Shown piece by piece: positions 34,866 through 43,877 of a stretch of 64,000 nt of DNA. The stretch spans positions 62,001 through 126,000 of the forward strand of contig JAWSVE010000008.1 in the NCBI GenBank assembly GCA_033852115.1. The letters run 5' to 3'. A model generated the notes under the pieces. That model searched no databases and was not told where the DNA came from. It saw nothing but the letters and a program-made list of their open reading frames with translations. How positions within the stretch are numbered: position 1 is the first letter of the stretch; each line of letters opens with the position of its first letter. The DNA comes from JAWSVE01 sp033852115. Lineage in GTDB: Bacteria > Pseudomonadota > Gammaproteobacteria > Pseudomonadales > Cellvibrionaceae. Both the position numbers and the translations under genes were made by a program.

Positions 34866-37833
34866 GAGCGATCGAGCTCTCTTGTTGTGCAAGTTGAAGG
34901 TTTATCGTAAATCGCGTGCCGCGATTGGGTGATGAATCTACTGATATTCTCCCGTTATGTCTTTCGATCACTTTCTTAACGATAGCTAAGCCGATACCGG
35001 TACCATCATACTCAGATACTGCGTGCAGTTTTTTGAACGCACCAAATATTTCATCCGTTTTGTCCTGCTGTATACCAATGCCATTGTCCTCTATCACTAA
35101 GGTACACATTCCTTTTGTGTTCTCGTCTAGACGGGTTATGTTGACCTGAGGTGTAGATCCTGGCTTATGAAATTTAATCGCATTGTTAACTAGATTGAGA
35201 AACACGCTAGCTAATTGTGTGTCGTCTCCCCTGACGATTGGTAGGTGGTCATACGCGACGTTTGCATTAGTTTCTTTAATTAAACCGTCGAGCTGGGCGA
35301 CTATGTTATCCATGCAATCATTGAGATTAACGTCGCTGAACTCGAGTGTCTTGTTCGATACTCTAGACAATTGAAGGAGATCATCAATGAGGCGAGTCAT
35401 GCGTTCAGATGCGCTATTGATAAATTCAATGTCTTCATTAATTCGCGTGGTATCGCCATTTTGTAAATCTTTAAGTAAATACTTGCTGAACGTTCGCATC
35501 GTTCGCAGCGGCTCTTTGAGGTCATGTGATGCGATGTAGGCAAACTGATTCAATTCTTGGTTGATGCTGGATAATTCTTGGTTTTGGTCTTCGAGCGCTT
35601 CTTTTAATCGTTTTTCTTCTTGGATATCAAGAATCTGTGCAGCGATATGGGTGATTTCACCCTTGTTATTGAGTACGGGGGAGGCCGCTAAATACCCCCA
35701 AACAACCTCGCCATCTTTCCGTAGGTAGCGTTTCTCTGCCAGCATAACCTCGTTAGGCTCGATTAATAATCGGTCAAATAACGCTCGTCTCTCTTCCCGT
35801 GTTTCCTCGGGTACTAAATCCAGGAAGGACCGCCCGATGATTTCGTCTTTGTCATAACCCAGCCAACGACAAAAAGCATTGTTAATATCAATATAATTCC
35901 CTTGGGCGTCTGTAATTGCCATAGCGACTGGAGAATTTTCGATGGCAGCTCGCAGCATAGCTTCATGTTCGGCGAGTTTTTCTTGGGTGGCGAGTTGCTC
36001 GGATAGATCTCTAATGACGACGGTGTAGAATATTTTCCCGTCATCAATGCCTCTCGATATTTTTGCTTCTAGCGGCACTTCTTTCCCGCTGCGCTTCATT
36101 CCACGTACCGTAGTCGATAGACCATTATTCGGTTGGGGAGAGTTATGCTGTTCAGCAAATTGCGCTTCAATTTTTTGTATGAATGCCGCATCCGCTGCGA
36201 TGGGTGCAAGCTTTACCACATTTTTCCCGATGAGATCCTCTCGAAGGTAGCCAAGCATGGTTGCGGCAGTGTCGTTAATGTCAAGAATGACACCTGAACT
36301 GTTTACAATGATAAGCCCGTCCATCAACGCATTGACTGCTCCATCTAAGCGGTTGTGCAGTAGTGTAAGTTGTCGTGAGCGCTGTGCACCTTTCAATAAT
36401 ATATGCATCAACCAGATAATGAGAACGCCACTGATAAAAACCAGCATAGTAGTAACATAGCTTAGCGGCCTATGATGAAAACTGAAAAATGAGGGCGTTG
36501 GGGTAACCACCAGCTCCCATGTTTGGCCGGGTATGTTTAATGTCTCAGTTGACGCAAAAAAAGGATCTATATCGATTGCTTTAGTTAATGTTGTACCGTG
36601 CTGTTGCTGGATTTGTGCGGCAATGCCTAATCTGTTGGTGAGTGGTGTGAATGAGTCTAGGAGTCTGTTCATGTCAATACGAGCAAGAATCCACCCTTTA
36701 AAATCACGTTCTTGATATATTGGCGAGAGTAGGAGTACGGACTGTCCAATAATGGGGCTGTAAACTAAGTTTGAATAGAGGGTGCCTTTATCTTTTGCTA
36801 GGTCGAGTGCATTACTTACTTTTTCGTTGGAAGCGAAATTGAAACCAACATGCTCGCTTGAAGTTGTTTCCGGTTCCGCCCAGCCAATCGTTTTATCCGG
36901 TTTAATCCACTCAATGGAATTGAATTCATTATGGTCAGCGAGTAAGGCGTGAGTATAGTTGCGCCAATAGGTCTCTCTATCTCCATCGAGGTCTGCCCAG
37001 AGTTCGCTGTTGCGGTCGATACAGTTAGACAAGTCATCGAGACTATTAATGATAGCTATTTGCAGTATTTGCGTATCGTGCTCAACGATTTGTTTTAGCC
37101 CGCTACTACGTTCGTCTCGTAATTGAAAAAAAATCGCGAAACCCACCATGATGGTAAATGGAGCTACGGTAGCCATTAGGGTTATTCTGAATTCTTTAAA
37201 TCCAGCAATTGATCTCCAGGTTAAAATTAGCAGTGCTATAGATACTAGGCTTAAGCTGCCGGCCCCATGTGCCGTCATGTATGTGCCAGTTCCCCACCCG
37301 ATGGGACCAAATATTGTTGTTAGATAGCCTACGAATGCGGCGGAGGATATACCTAATGCAGCGGCGGTAATTCCAGCGATCCATGAAGAGCGGTTGGGGA
37401 TCGACACGAGTTCACTACTTCTGAGAATAATGGCAGCGCTGATTAAGCAAATGCAAGCGGCGGTATTACCGGCCATTCTTCCTGGGTGCAGTGACGCTGT
37501 TGTGAGGTAAGCGTTCTTAAAAAGTTGGTCAATTCCTAAATCAATGAGCGCAAAGTATTGAACTAGGGTGATGCTAGCAATTAAAAAACTGGTAGCAGCG
37601 AAAATGCTACTAATAACCTGACTGCGTTTAAAAAGGCTAAAAAACGTGCTGGCGCCTAAAAGAACAATGCAAAGAGCGGTATTAAACTGCATGGGTGAAA
37701 AAGCAGGTTGAAGCTGGATGAGGCGCGGAATTTGGAGCCACCAACCAAGCATGACAGCTGAGCCTACGATGGTGGCGGCTAGGCTGCAAAACCAAATAAT
37801 GAATGCTGCGTGATTAATGGGAAGCTTGCGCAT
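34855..37833 (-). CDS. Membrane sensor histidine kinase, CHASE-PAS-PAS-HisKA-HATPase
   Basis: First gene of the signalling operon. The 992-residue protein starts with about seven or eight transmembrane helices (about residues 5-240). A periplasmic CHASE domain follows (about 245-440, with DRETYWRNYTHAL and IEWIKPD), then another helix and two PAS domains (about 500-630 and 640-755). The kinase core has the histidine in IASHDLKEPLRTM, the bacteriophytochrome-like H box. N (FLNLVNNAIKFH), G1 (EDNGIGI) and G2 (GTGIGLAIV) boxes are intact. I chose the ATG preceded by AGGGA; an upstream GTG adds 16 residues. CHASE domains bind small extracellular ligands; the ligand is unknown. Confidence 0.93.
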   Translation of the reverse strand: MRKLPINHAAFIIWFCSLAATIVGSAVMLGWWLQIPRLIQLQPAFSPMQFNTALCIVLLGASTFFSLFKRSQVISSIFAATSFLIASITLVQYFALIDLGIDQLFKNAYLTTASLHPGRMAGNTAACICLISAAIILRSSELVSIPNRSSWIAGITAAALGISSAAFVGYLTTIFGPIGWGTGTYMTAHGAGSLSLVSIALLILTWRSIAGFKEFRITLMATVAPFTIMVGFAIFFQLRDERSSGLKQIVEHDTQILQIAIINSLDDLSNCIDRNSELWADLDGDRETYWRNYTHALLADHNEFNSIEWIKPDKTIGWAEPETTSSEHVGFNFASNEKVSNALDLAKDKGTLYSNLVYSPIIGQSVLLLSPIYQERDFKGWILARIDMNRLLDSFTPLTNRLGIAAQIQQQHGTTLTKAIDIDPFFASTETLNIPGQTWELVVTPTPSFFSFHHRPLSYVTTMLVFISGVLIIWLMHILLKGAQRSRQLTLLHNRLDGAVNALMDGLIIVNSSGVILDINDTAATMLGYLREDLIGKNVVKLAPIAADAAFIQKIEAQFAEQHNSPQPNNGLSTTVRGMKRSGKEVPLEAKISRGIDDGKIFYTVVIRDLSEQLATQEKLAEHEAMLRAAIENSPVAMAITDAQGNYIDINNAFCRWLGYDKDEIIGRSFLDLVPEETREERRALFDRLLIEPNEVMLAEKRYLRKDGEVVWGYLAASPVLNNKGEITHIAAQILDIQEEKRLKEALEDQNQELSSINQELNQFAYIASHDLKEPLRTMRTFSKYLLKDLQNGDTTRINEDIEFINSASERMTRLIDDLLQLSRVSNKTLEFSDVNLNDCMDNIVAQLDGLIKETNANVAYDHLPIVRGDDTQLASVFLNLVNNAIKFHKPGSTPQVNITRLDENTKGMCTLVIEDNGIGIQQDKTDEIFGAFKKLHAVSEYDGTGIGLAIVKKVIERHNGRISVDSSPNRGTRFTINLQLAQQESSIAHAS

Positions 37834-38275
37834 AATGTCCCTGATTGCGAACCCGTTAATTATTGTCGTTGCTTCGGGCACACCATGCAGCGTGGGAACC
37901 CGAAAATGCTTCGCTAGTTATATGTTTAATGCAGCAATAATTTTACTGTTAGCGGTAGCCCTAAGTATGTATTAACTTCAGGTATCGGACTAGTAATGTT
38001 CCTTATAAGCAGGCTCGTTAATAGTTACTTTACTTATTTGGGTTCTGGCCGTATGCAAAAGTTTGTATACGTTACGTTAAAGTTGTGGGCTTATTCGATG
38101 TACGCAGCTTACCCATGCGAGCATGTGAACCATTTATCACGAGCGTTGAATTCATGGTATGGATTACACGCTAATGTAGAGATTGACAGTAGCTCAAGAT
38201 AAACGAGTGAGATTGCCATGAATAGGGGGTGGTGAAAAATCTACTGGTTTATTTTGCGAATTCAATAACGCAAAG
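37834..38275. other. Intergenic region upstream of the signalling operon
   Basis: About 440 bases. A 68-codon open frame on the plus strand (37996-38202) has no recognisable product and no good ribosome binding site. The only structure I can support is the inverted repeat near 38060. Confidence 0.5.
38050..38071. repeat. 22-base near-perfect inverted repeat
   Basis: CGTATGCAAA and TTTGTATACG are inverted around AG, with one mismatch (a G-T pair if transcribed). It lies about 220 bases upstream of the kinase start. It could be an operator or a small hairpin. Confidence 0.4.
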
Positions 38276-38911
38276 TTATTTATCTTTTAACAACCCTTCA
38301 CCTTTTGTAAACCAAGCGATTCCAAAGGCAACCTGAGCGACCGATTCCATCCAAAATGTCATATTATATTGCGCTAGTTGGGGATGCTGTTCCCGTAGAA
38401 AAATATAAACACCCATCCCCGCGATCATCAATAACATTGTGTAGCCACATAGTTTGTATATGCGATTACGCTTTAGCTTTTGCGGCGTGGGCGAGCTGCC
38501 AGATTTGGTAAAAAGAAAAATACAAAAATACGAGAGAGTAAGAAAAAAGACTAAAGCGGCTAGAGAGTGAATCTGTGCGATTAATCCTTCCGGCGTTGGT
38601 GATAGTTGGCCGCCACCAAAAAACGCCACACCCAGCGCGGACACGGCCACAATATCACCTGCGATATCGTCTTTGCGTTCTGGCCCACGATACGCAAAAG
38701 AAAATACGGCGGTCGCACACAATATACCGACAAATACGTCACCCATCGGGCCAAAGTAATAACTACTGAGGTCCGGCAGTACGGGAGTTTCGCCAAGCAT
38801 CACGTGCCCCAGCACCATGACGAATGGCAGAGAAATACCTAGTACACCAATAGATTTGCGTAGAGTTAAGAAAGAGATAACAAGGTCGCGACGGTGGTCG
38901 GTTGTCATCAT
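38276..38911 (-). CDS. Six-helix membrane protein of unknown function
   Basis: A 211-residue integral membrane protein with about six hydrophobic segments. Recognisable features are DLSSYYFGPMGDVFVGILCATAVFSFAYRG between the first helices and an FFGGGQLSPTP loop. Proteins with the SSYY...DVFVG pattern are widespread but uncharacterised as far as I know. I chose the ATG preceded by AAGGAC; the open frame extends 17 codons further. It ends in KGEGLLKDK. It stands alone between the signalling operon and the secreted-protein pair. Confidence 0.75.
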   Translation of the reverse strand: MMTTDHRRDLVISFLTLRKSIGVLGISLPFVMVLGHVMLGETPVLPDLSSYYFGPMGDVFVGILCATAVFSFAYRGPERKDDIAGDIVAVSALGVAFFGGGQLSPTPEGLIAQIHSLAALVFFLTLSYFCIFLFTKSGSSPTPQKLKRNRIYKLCGYTMLLMIAGMGVYIFLREQHPQLAQYNMTFWMESVAQVAFGIAWFTKGEGLLKDK

Positions 38912-39023
38912 AACTAGAAGTCCTTTCACGTGTATCATGTCGGGAAGCTTCATCGCTTCCAATGGTCGCTAGGGATTATTCCTTAATCCATCAGCGACCT
39001 CAAACAGGGAAAGATAGTCGGTA

Positions 39024-39833
39024 CTATTTAGGTGTGTATCTGCCTTTGCGTAAATGGCCATAGAGCAGCTCTTCGACAAATTCAACACATTTAAAATCTA
39101 ATAGCTGAGCGCCCTTGTCGAGGCGGCGATAGAGCGGCAATTCAATGGTCCAGGCCTGGGTAAAGACTTCGGGGTCTGTCATGGTGGCGCTATACATAAT
39201 GACATTGTCGCTTACCAGTTGATAACGTTCTTCTACTTGCAGTTGTGCGCTATGAAAATTGCCGGCGTAGTCAAACCAAGTTTCTGGCATTTGATCAGTG
39301 ACATTAATTACTAATGTATCGCCTTCCCAGTGACCGAGGTTGTGCGCCATCCAACTTTCAACAGGGGCTTCGAAGTCTGGACGGTTCATGTAAACAATCC
39401 GGTCCGCTCCAGCGAATTCATAGGTAATCAAAGTCGTATCGGGGCCCTGTACGATTTGCAGTGGGAAGGGTAGGTAGGTCGCTCGCGGCACACCTGGCAA
39501 ATAACATTTTACGAGTGGGTCATTGGCCAACCAATCTGCACGGTTTTTTTCACGCTGTGCGAGTGCTTTATCTGTATAAGGTATTTCGCCGTCCGTGACG
39601 ATACTGAGACCACCGGGGATGGCACCAATCGCACCCATCTCTGGTATAGGTCCAGCGCTAGCGCTATGGGCCTCGAGATTCCAATGAGCGGATCCGATGG
39701 TTTGCCAAATGCCGTTGAGGTCGGGTTCACCTGTTGGTGTCCGCGGGATGTCTGCATAACTTAGCAGGCTCGCGCAGGCGGCCATCAGGCCTAGTACCTG
39801 TGCGCAAAGGTTCACTCGCGACAATAAAAACAT
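39024..39833 (-). CDS. Secreted protein of unknown function, PDLNGIW family (second of pair)
   Basis: A 269-residue exported protein with a signal peptide (about residues 1-27). It shares with its upstream neighbour an N-terminal motif (TGEPDLNGIWQ here), the central YxN / LGHWEGDTLVINVTDQ segment, a TERY-type strand (VEERYQL) and a C-terminal block (KCVEF...LLYGHLRKGR). This pattern occurs in many uncharacterised secreted proteins of Acidobacteria and Proteobacteria, often near oxidative enzymes. The ATG follows AAGGAA. It is 16 bases downstream of the paralogue, so the pair is an operon. I cannot assign a function. Confidence 0.75.
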   Translation of the reverse strand: MFLLSRVNLCAQVLGLMAACASLLSYADIPRTPTGEPDLNGIWQTIGSAHWNLEAHSASAGPIPEMGAIGAIPGGLSIVTDGEIPYTDKALAQREKNRADWLANDPLVKCYLPGVPRATYLPFPLQIVQGPDTTLITYEFAGADRIVYMNRPDFEAPVESWMAHNLGHWEGDTLVINVTDQMPETWFDYAGNFHSAQLQVEERYQLVSDNVIMYSATMTDPEVFTQAWTIELPLYRRLDKGAQLLDFKCVEFVEELLYGHLRKGRYTPK

Positions 39834-39849
39834 AGTGGTTCCTTAATTA

Positions 39850-40905
39850 TTATTTTTGTTGTTGGGTTTTCAGCTCTTCGACGCGAGCGCCTTGTAAAAT
39901 GTTAACCATGCCGTAGTTACCTTCGTGGCAGGCGTACTCAAAAATTTCGCCATCGACCTTGACCAGCGGAAATAAGACGGTGATTGGCTGCGTAAACGCT
40001 TTAGGTGCATCGACTGTGGCTCTATATTCGATACTCTCTGGCCCTGTGCGAGTAAAGCGTTCAGTGAGATGCATATCGGAGCCAATCCCTGTGCCGCGGA
40101 ATGCTTGGATTTTATCGGTGAAGTTTGAAGTCTCTACCACGAGGGTGTCGCCTTCCCAATAACCAATCGAGTCTCCGCTCCAACGGCTAAGTTCATTTGG
40201 GAGGTGATTTCGGTCCTGGAGTTTAACGACGCGTGCATCGTGAATCATCTCTGTGAGAATCACCACGTGGTCGCTGTTTTGAAAAATTTGTAAGTTATTG
40301 TTGTACATACTTGGCATGAAAGGGGGGCCGGAGTTAAACCCTTTTAAGCAACGCTCGGAAAGTCCTCGTTGTTCTGGGCCGTCTTTTCCGATTCCGCCAA
40401 CCCGAAAACGCACGGGTAGTTCACCTTTAGAATCTGGTCCCAGGCCACCAAAGGATACATCCGCGCCAGGCACTCGAGGGGGTAATTTGCCATTCTTCGG
40501 TTCAATAATCAGCGATGTGCGATAGTTGTCGCCCTGGGCCAAACTCTCTACCCAAAACTGGTTGTAGCCGCCGACGCCACTGCCGCTGCCTGAACCAGCA
40601 CCGCGTTGTTCGAGAGACTCTCTACGAGCCACTTCCGCTTCATGACGTGCTTCCACTTCCGCGGCAGAGAGTTCCGCTCGATCACCATATTCGTCGGGTC
40701 GTTCGAGCGGTGTATTGGAGCTAAAATTCCAAACGCCACGTAAATCCGGCTGGCCGTACTCAGTTCGAGGGACGTTAAAATCCGAAACGCTATGGTTACT
40801 GCTAGGGGTTGTACTGCACGCCGCCGTAAACAAGGCGGTCATTGTGATTGCAATACTCGAATAAAGTGACACTCGTGATTGTTCTGATGAGCATGGGGGC
40901 TTCAT
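39850..40905 (-). CDS. Secreted or lipoprotein of unknown function, PDLRGVW family (first of pair)
   Basis: A 351-residue exported protein. The N-terminal segment ends in LFTAACS, a probable but non-canonical lipobox. The mature part contains GQPDLRGVWNFSS (about residues 53-65), a glycine-rich linker (RGAGSGSGSGVGG), CLKGFNSGPPFMP, IGYWEGDTLVVETSNF and a C-terminal YACHEGNYGM. The YWEGDTLVVET core is shared with the next gene. A strong AGGAGG ribosome binding site precedes the ATG. Function unknown. It may act with the RoxA-like cytochrome a few genes away, but that is only proximity. Confidence 0.75.
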   Translation of the reverse strand: MKPPCSSEQSRVSLYSSIAITMTALFTAACSTTPSSNHSVSDFNVPRTEYGQPDLRGVWNFSSNTPLERPDEYGDRAELSAAEVEARHEAEVARRESLEQRGAGSGSGSGVGGYNQFWVESLAQGDNYRTSLIIEPKNGKLPPRVPGADVSFGGLGPDSKGELPVRFRVGGIGKDGPEQRGLSERCLKGFNSGPPFMPSMYNNNLQIFQNSDHVVILTEMIHDARVVKLQDRNHLPNELSRWSGDSIGYWEGDTLVVETSNFTDKIQAFRGTGIGSDMHLTERFTRTGPESIEYRATVDAPKAFTQPITVLFPLVKVDGEIFEYACHEGNYGMVNILQGARVEELKTQQQK

Positions 40906-41217
40906 AGCATCCTCCTATTATTATCTAGGGCTGAGCATATCAACCAATGTCACCAGTTCAACAGAATTTGCGTTTAGAAAGGTTGGCGGAAACCCAGCGG
41001 AAATAGTCGGTATTGATACGACAGAACTTTGTAGTCGAGTTTATCTTTGGTTTTCAACCCCCGCTTCGCGGTACCCTGGGAGCTTTCATATTTAAATGTC
41101 GAGAGAAACGAAAGGTATAGGGTGAATTGTTCTACAGTAAGGTGTTGAAGTCGGCAGTCTCGGCACTTAACTGAAAATAGCTGGTCTATACTGAAGCAGT
41201 ATCGCAAGGGAAGTTGT
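40906..41217. other. Intergenic region, no gene seen
   Basis: About 312 bases between divergent genes. A TATACT at 41187-41192 would make a good -10 for the hemolysin III gene, but no matching -35 is evident. Confidence 0.45.
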
Positions 41218-41844
41218 ATGTATCACGGTGAAAAGTTTAATAGTATTTCGCATCTCGTAGGGGCAATATTGGCCCTGGTCGGGTTTGGCGGTTTGTTGAC
41301 CGTTGCCATTAATACTGGCGATACCGCCACGATCATTAGTTTTGCTGTGTTTGGGGCGACTCTGGTGTTGCTCTACACTATGTCTACTCTGTACCACAGT
41401 TTCCATCCGCCTCGGTTAAAGCGCGTCTTCAGAAAATTTGATCACCTTACGATCTATTTATTGATAGCAGGCACCTACACACCCTATATGATGGTCTCCA
41501 TTGGTGACAGCGCCGGTTACGGTATGTTGGCATTAGTTTGGGGATTGGCCTTCATTGGAGTAGCGATTGAGCTGCTCAGCCCAAAGCGTATCGAAGCACT
41601 GCAAATTATTATCTATTTGTTTATGGGCTGGGTGTGCGTATTTCATTTTTCGACATTGGTTGAAAATGTCGGCAAGGCGGGTGTCATTTGGTTAGCAACA
41701 GGTGGAGTGGCTTATACCGTTGGCGTAGTGTTTTATATTCTCGATCACGCCGATAGGTTGCGACATGCACACGGAATTTGGCATTTGTTTGTTTTAGTAG
41801 GTTCGTTGACCCACTACGTTTCTATTGTGGGTTACGTGCGATAA
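41218..41844 (+). CDS. Hemolysin III family membrane protein (YqfA-like)
   Basis: Seven-helix inner-membrane protein of the PAQR/hemolysin III family, 208 residues. It begins GEKFNSISHLVGAILALVGF with the conserved SHLVG, then STLYHSF (about residues 59-65), FDHLTIYLLIAGTYTPYM (about 79-96) and a final HGIWHLFVLVGSLTHY. The Ser-His/Asp/His set in these positions is the metal site of the family. Despite the family name, these are membrane-homeostasis proteins rather than proven toxins. It stands alone with its own GGGAAG ribosome binding site. Confidence 0.93.
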   Translation: MYHGEKFNSISHLVGAILALVGFGGLLTVAINTGDTATIISFAVFGATLVLLYTMSTLYHSFHPPRLKRVFRKFDHLTIYLLIAGTYTPYMMVSIGDSAGYGMLALVWGLAFIGVAIELLSPKRIEALQIIIYLFMGWVCVFHFSTLVENVGKAGVIWLATGGVAYTVGVVFYILDHADRLRHAHGIWHLFVLVGSLTHYVSIVGYVR

Positions 41845-41892
41845 ACACGTAACCCCATTCTCGATTTTTCTGCGCAGTTCTTTCTAAAATAC

Positions 41893-42558
41893 TTACCAAG
41901 GAAGCTGATCGCCATTGGCGTGCCAAAACGTTCCTGAAGTTTCCATAGTCAATTCTTCAATTCTCGCAGCCAACCCGCTAGCGGACTGTTGTGGCGTAAC
42001 ATCACCCATCCCTCCGACCATGTCAGTTTGAACAAAACCAGGATGTAAAATAGCGACGGCAATATTATCCCCTGCGAGATCATGGGCGAGCGAAACACCT
42101 GCCGCATTGAGCGCTGCTTTTGACATGCGATAGCCGTACTGACCACCGCTGCTATTGTCCGCCATGGAGCCCATGCGACTGGTAACTAATGCGAGCTTTG
42201 AACCCGCTGGCATTAAGTCACGCAAGGCGGCAGTGACTTTGAGTGGTGCTAAGGAATTGACTCGGTATTGACGCTCAAACGCTGCGTCATCAATATTTTC
42301 GATTGATGTTCGCTCAAGAATCCCGGCATTATTAATGAGAATGTCAATTTGAACGCCGTCGAGTCGGGAGCGAAGTGCTTTTAGACTATCGGTGCCAGTG
42401 ACTTCGACATTAGCAATGACCTTCGCTGCGGTAGCCGACAATTCAGCCGATGGCTTTCGACATAACGCATACACCGTGTCGCCTTTTGCAAGAAAATGTT
42501 CAGTTAATGCTAGGCCAATGCCGCGATTTGCGCCGGTGATAACAACGGTACGAGTCAT
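41893..42558 (-). CDS. Short-chain dehydrogenase/reductase (C-factor-like)
   Basis: NAD(P)-dependent SDR of 221 residues. The Rossmann motif TGANRGIGLAL is at about residues 7-17 and the NNAG motif is at about 75-78. The catalytic Ser lies in LVTSRMGSM and Tyr/Lys in YGYRMSKAALN. PxFVQTDM-type HPGFVQTDMVGG follows. It resembles the CsgA/C-factor-like SDRs common in gammaproteobacteria. The substrate is unknown. The next gene to the right has the same strand, but about 70 bases separate them. Confidence 0.9.
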   Translation of the reverse strand: MTRTVVITGANRGIGLALTEHFLAKGDTVYALCRKPSAELSATAAKVIANVEVTGTDSLKALRSRLDGVQIDILINNAGILERTSIENIDDAAFERQYRVNSLAPLKVTAALRDLMPAGSKLALVTSRMGSMADNSSGGQYGYRMSKAALNAAGVSLAHDLAGDNIAVAILHPGFVQTDMVGGMGDVTPQQSASGLAARIEELTMETSGTFWHANGDQLPW

Positions 42559-42627
42559 CTTAATTCCTTCGTTTTTAGTGAATAGGGTTGGGGAAATTGT
42601 ATTGCTAAAGCTAAACGCTTGGGGCGC

Positions 42628-43074
42628 TTAATAAGTTACTAATACTATACCAACTGTTTGGCTGTCGGCGGGCATTCGCGTGTTGCTGCGCAAAAAATAC
42701 TCGTGACTCATTTCATAAGCACATTCGCGCAAGCCATCAATTTTCTGATCGACGAGATATTTAGCTCGCGCTGCCCGGCGATGAGGCTGCTGAAAGCAAT
42801 CGTCGAGTTGTTGCCAATTAATATTGTTGTTGAACCACCAAGCGATATCCGCATCGCGTGGATGTTTTTTCAATGATACAAAACTGCCACCCACCACAAT
42901 GCGTTCGACACTACTACTCAGCATATTATCGACGGCGGCACTCAAGCCCTGAAAAATATTGCGCCGTGAGTGATTAGCGCTGCCAAATTGGCTACGAATG
43001 TCGTCGAGTGATAGCAAGTAGGGCTCTTCTCTGGGTGCGAGTAAGCCGTACTGTGAGAAACGTAAATCGTCCAT
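42628..43074 (-). CDS. Nucleotidyltransferase-like protein (DUF6932-like)
   Basis: A 148-residue cytoplasmic protein. VERIVVGGSFVSLKKHPRDADIAW (about residues 58-81) has the GGSF...D-x-D layout of minimal nucleotidyltransferase folds, as in the DUF6932 group. No second catalytic acidic residue can be named with confidence. The C-terminal EYFLRSNTRMPADSQTVGIVLV is a probable last strand. It sits downstream of the phosphatase and XRE genes with a 143-base gap. Function unknown; assignment rests on that single motif. Confidence 0.65.
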   Translation of the reverse strand: MDDLRFSQYGLLAPREEPYLLSLDDIRSQFGSANHSRRNIFQGLSAAVDNMLSSSVERIVVGGSFVSLKKHPRDADIAWWFNNNINWQQLDDCFQQPHRRAARAKYLVDQKIDGLRECAYEMSHEYFLRSNTRMPADSQTVGIVLVTY

Positions 43075-43217
43075 GTTCTTGTGTATGAAAAACCGTTTAG
43101 GGTAACTATTGAGTACTGTGATTATATACAGATGAGTGTTGGAAGAGTGTGCGCTATTTTGCGCTTAGCGGCAATCTATGATTTTTTGTCGGTCTTCAGT
43201 TGGGCGTTGAATACCGC

Positions 43218-43877
43218 TTAAGCTACCGCGGCAACTGGAAGCCATGGGGTTAGGCCCCCTTTTGCATCGGCTTGTCGGTAGCTGTTGGTCTCTAGTGCGA
43301 TACAGGTGAGTGGCCCACCTTGGCCCATACCCGTATCCAAACCAACAAAGTGGTCGGTTATTAATGGCTGTGAGCGAGGAGTATGCGCACTGACAATACG
43401 CCTACCGTCCGCTAGCCGATACGGTGACTGATGGTGCTGCCAATACAGCTCCTCTTCTGTTTGGCGACCGAGAGGTTTGTGATGATTTACTCCAGCATGA
43501 ACGAATAGCGCGTCACGGGTGCTTAAAAGCGGCAGACACTCTCGTAAAAACGTAAGGTAACGAGAGGGAATTGCACGCGCAGTGGAGACCCCTAAGCTAG
43601 ATAATGTTTGCTCGCCACCTTGTCGCCGCCACTCACGCTCGATATCGGGGTCTTCAGCTGCACCGAGCATCATGAGTTCGTGATTGCCGATCAGGCAATG
43701 TACGTTCGGTTGGTGTCTTAAGCGAATCAGGTAATCAAGAACGTCACGGCTGGCGGGACCATGATCAATATAGTCGCCTAGTAGCACTAAATTGTCGCTA
43801 GCTTCCAATGGTATAGCCTCGACTAAAGCACGCAGCGGCTGGATATGACCGTGGCAATCGCCAATAGCGTAATACAT
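43218..43877 (-). CDS. PPP-family metallophosphoesterase (ApaH/PrpA-like)
   Basis: Di-metal phosphatase of the serine/threonine-phosphatase and diadenosine-tetraphosphatase superfamily, 219 residues. All core motifs are present: GDCHGH (about residues 7-12), GDYIDHGP (about 34-41), GNHELM (about 63-68), the VHAG histidine (about 127) and SAHTPR. The small size and GDYIDHG suit PrpA-like protein or nucleotide phosphatases. The start ATG overlaps the stop of the upstream XRE gene (TGATG), so the two are translationally coupled. The substrate cannot be told from the sequence. Confidence 0.92.
   Translation of the reverse strand: MYYAIGDCHGHIQPLRALVEAIPLEASDNLVLLGDYIDHGPASRDVLDYLIRLRHQPNVHCLIGNHELMMLGAAEDPDIEREWRRQGGEQTLSSLGVSTARAIPSRYLTFLRECLPLLSTRDALFVHAGVNHHKPLGRQTEEELYWQHHQSPYRLADGRRIVSAHTPRSQPLITDHFVGLDTGMGQGGPLTCIALETNSYRQADAKGGLTPWLPVAAVA

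Noticed and set aside
37996..38202. 68-codon plus-strand frame upstream of the signalling operon
   Set aside because: No ribosome binding site and no recognisable product.
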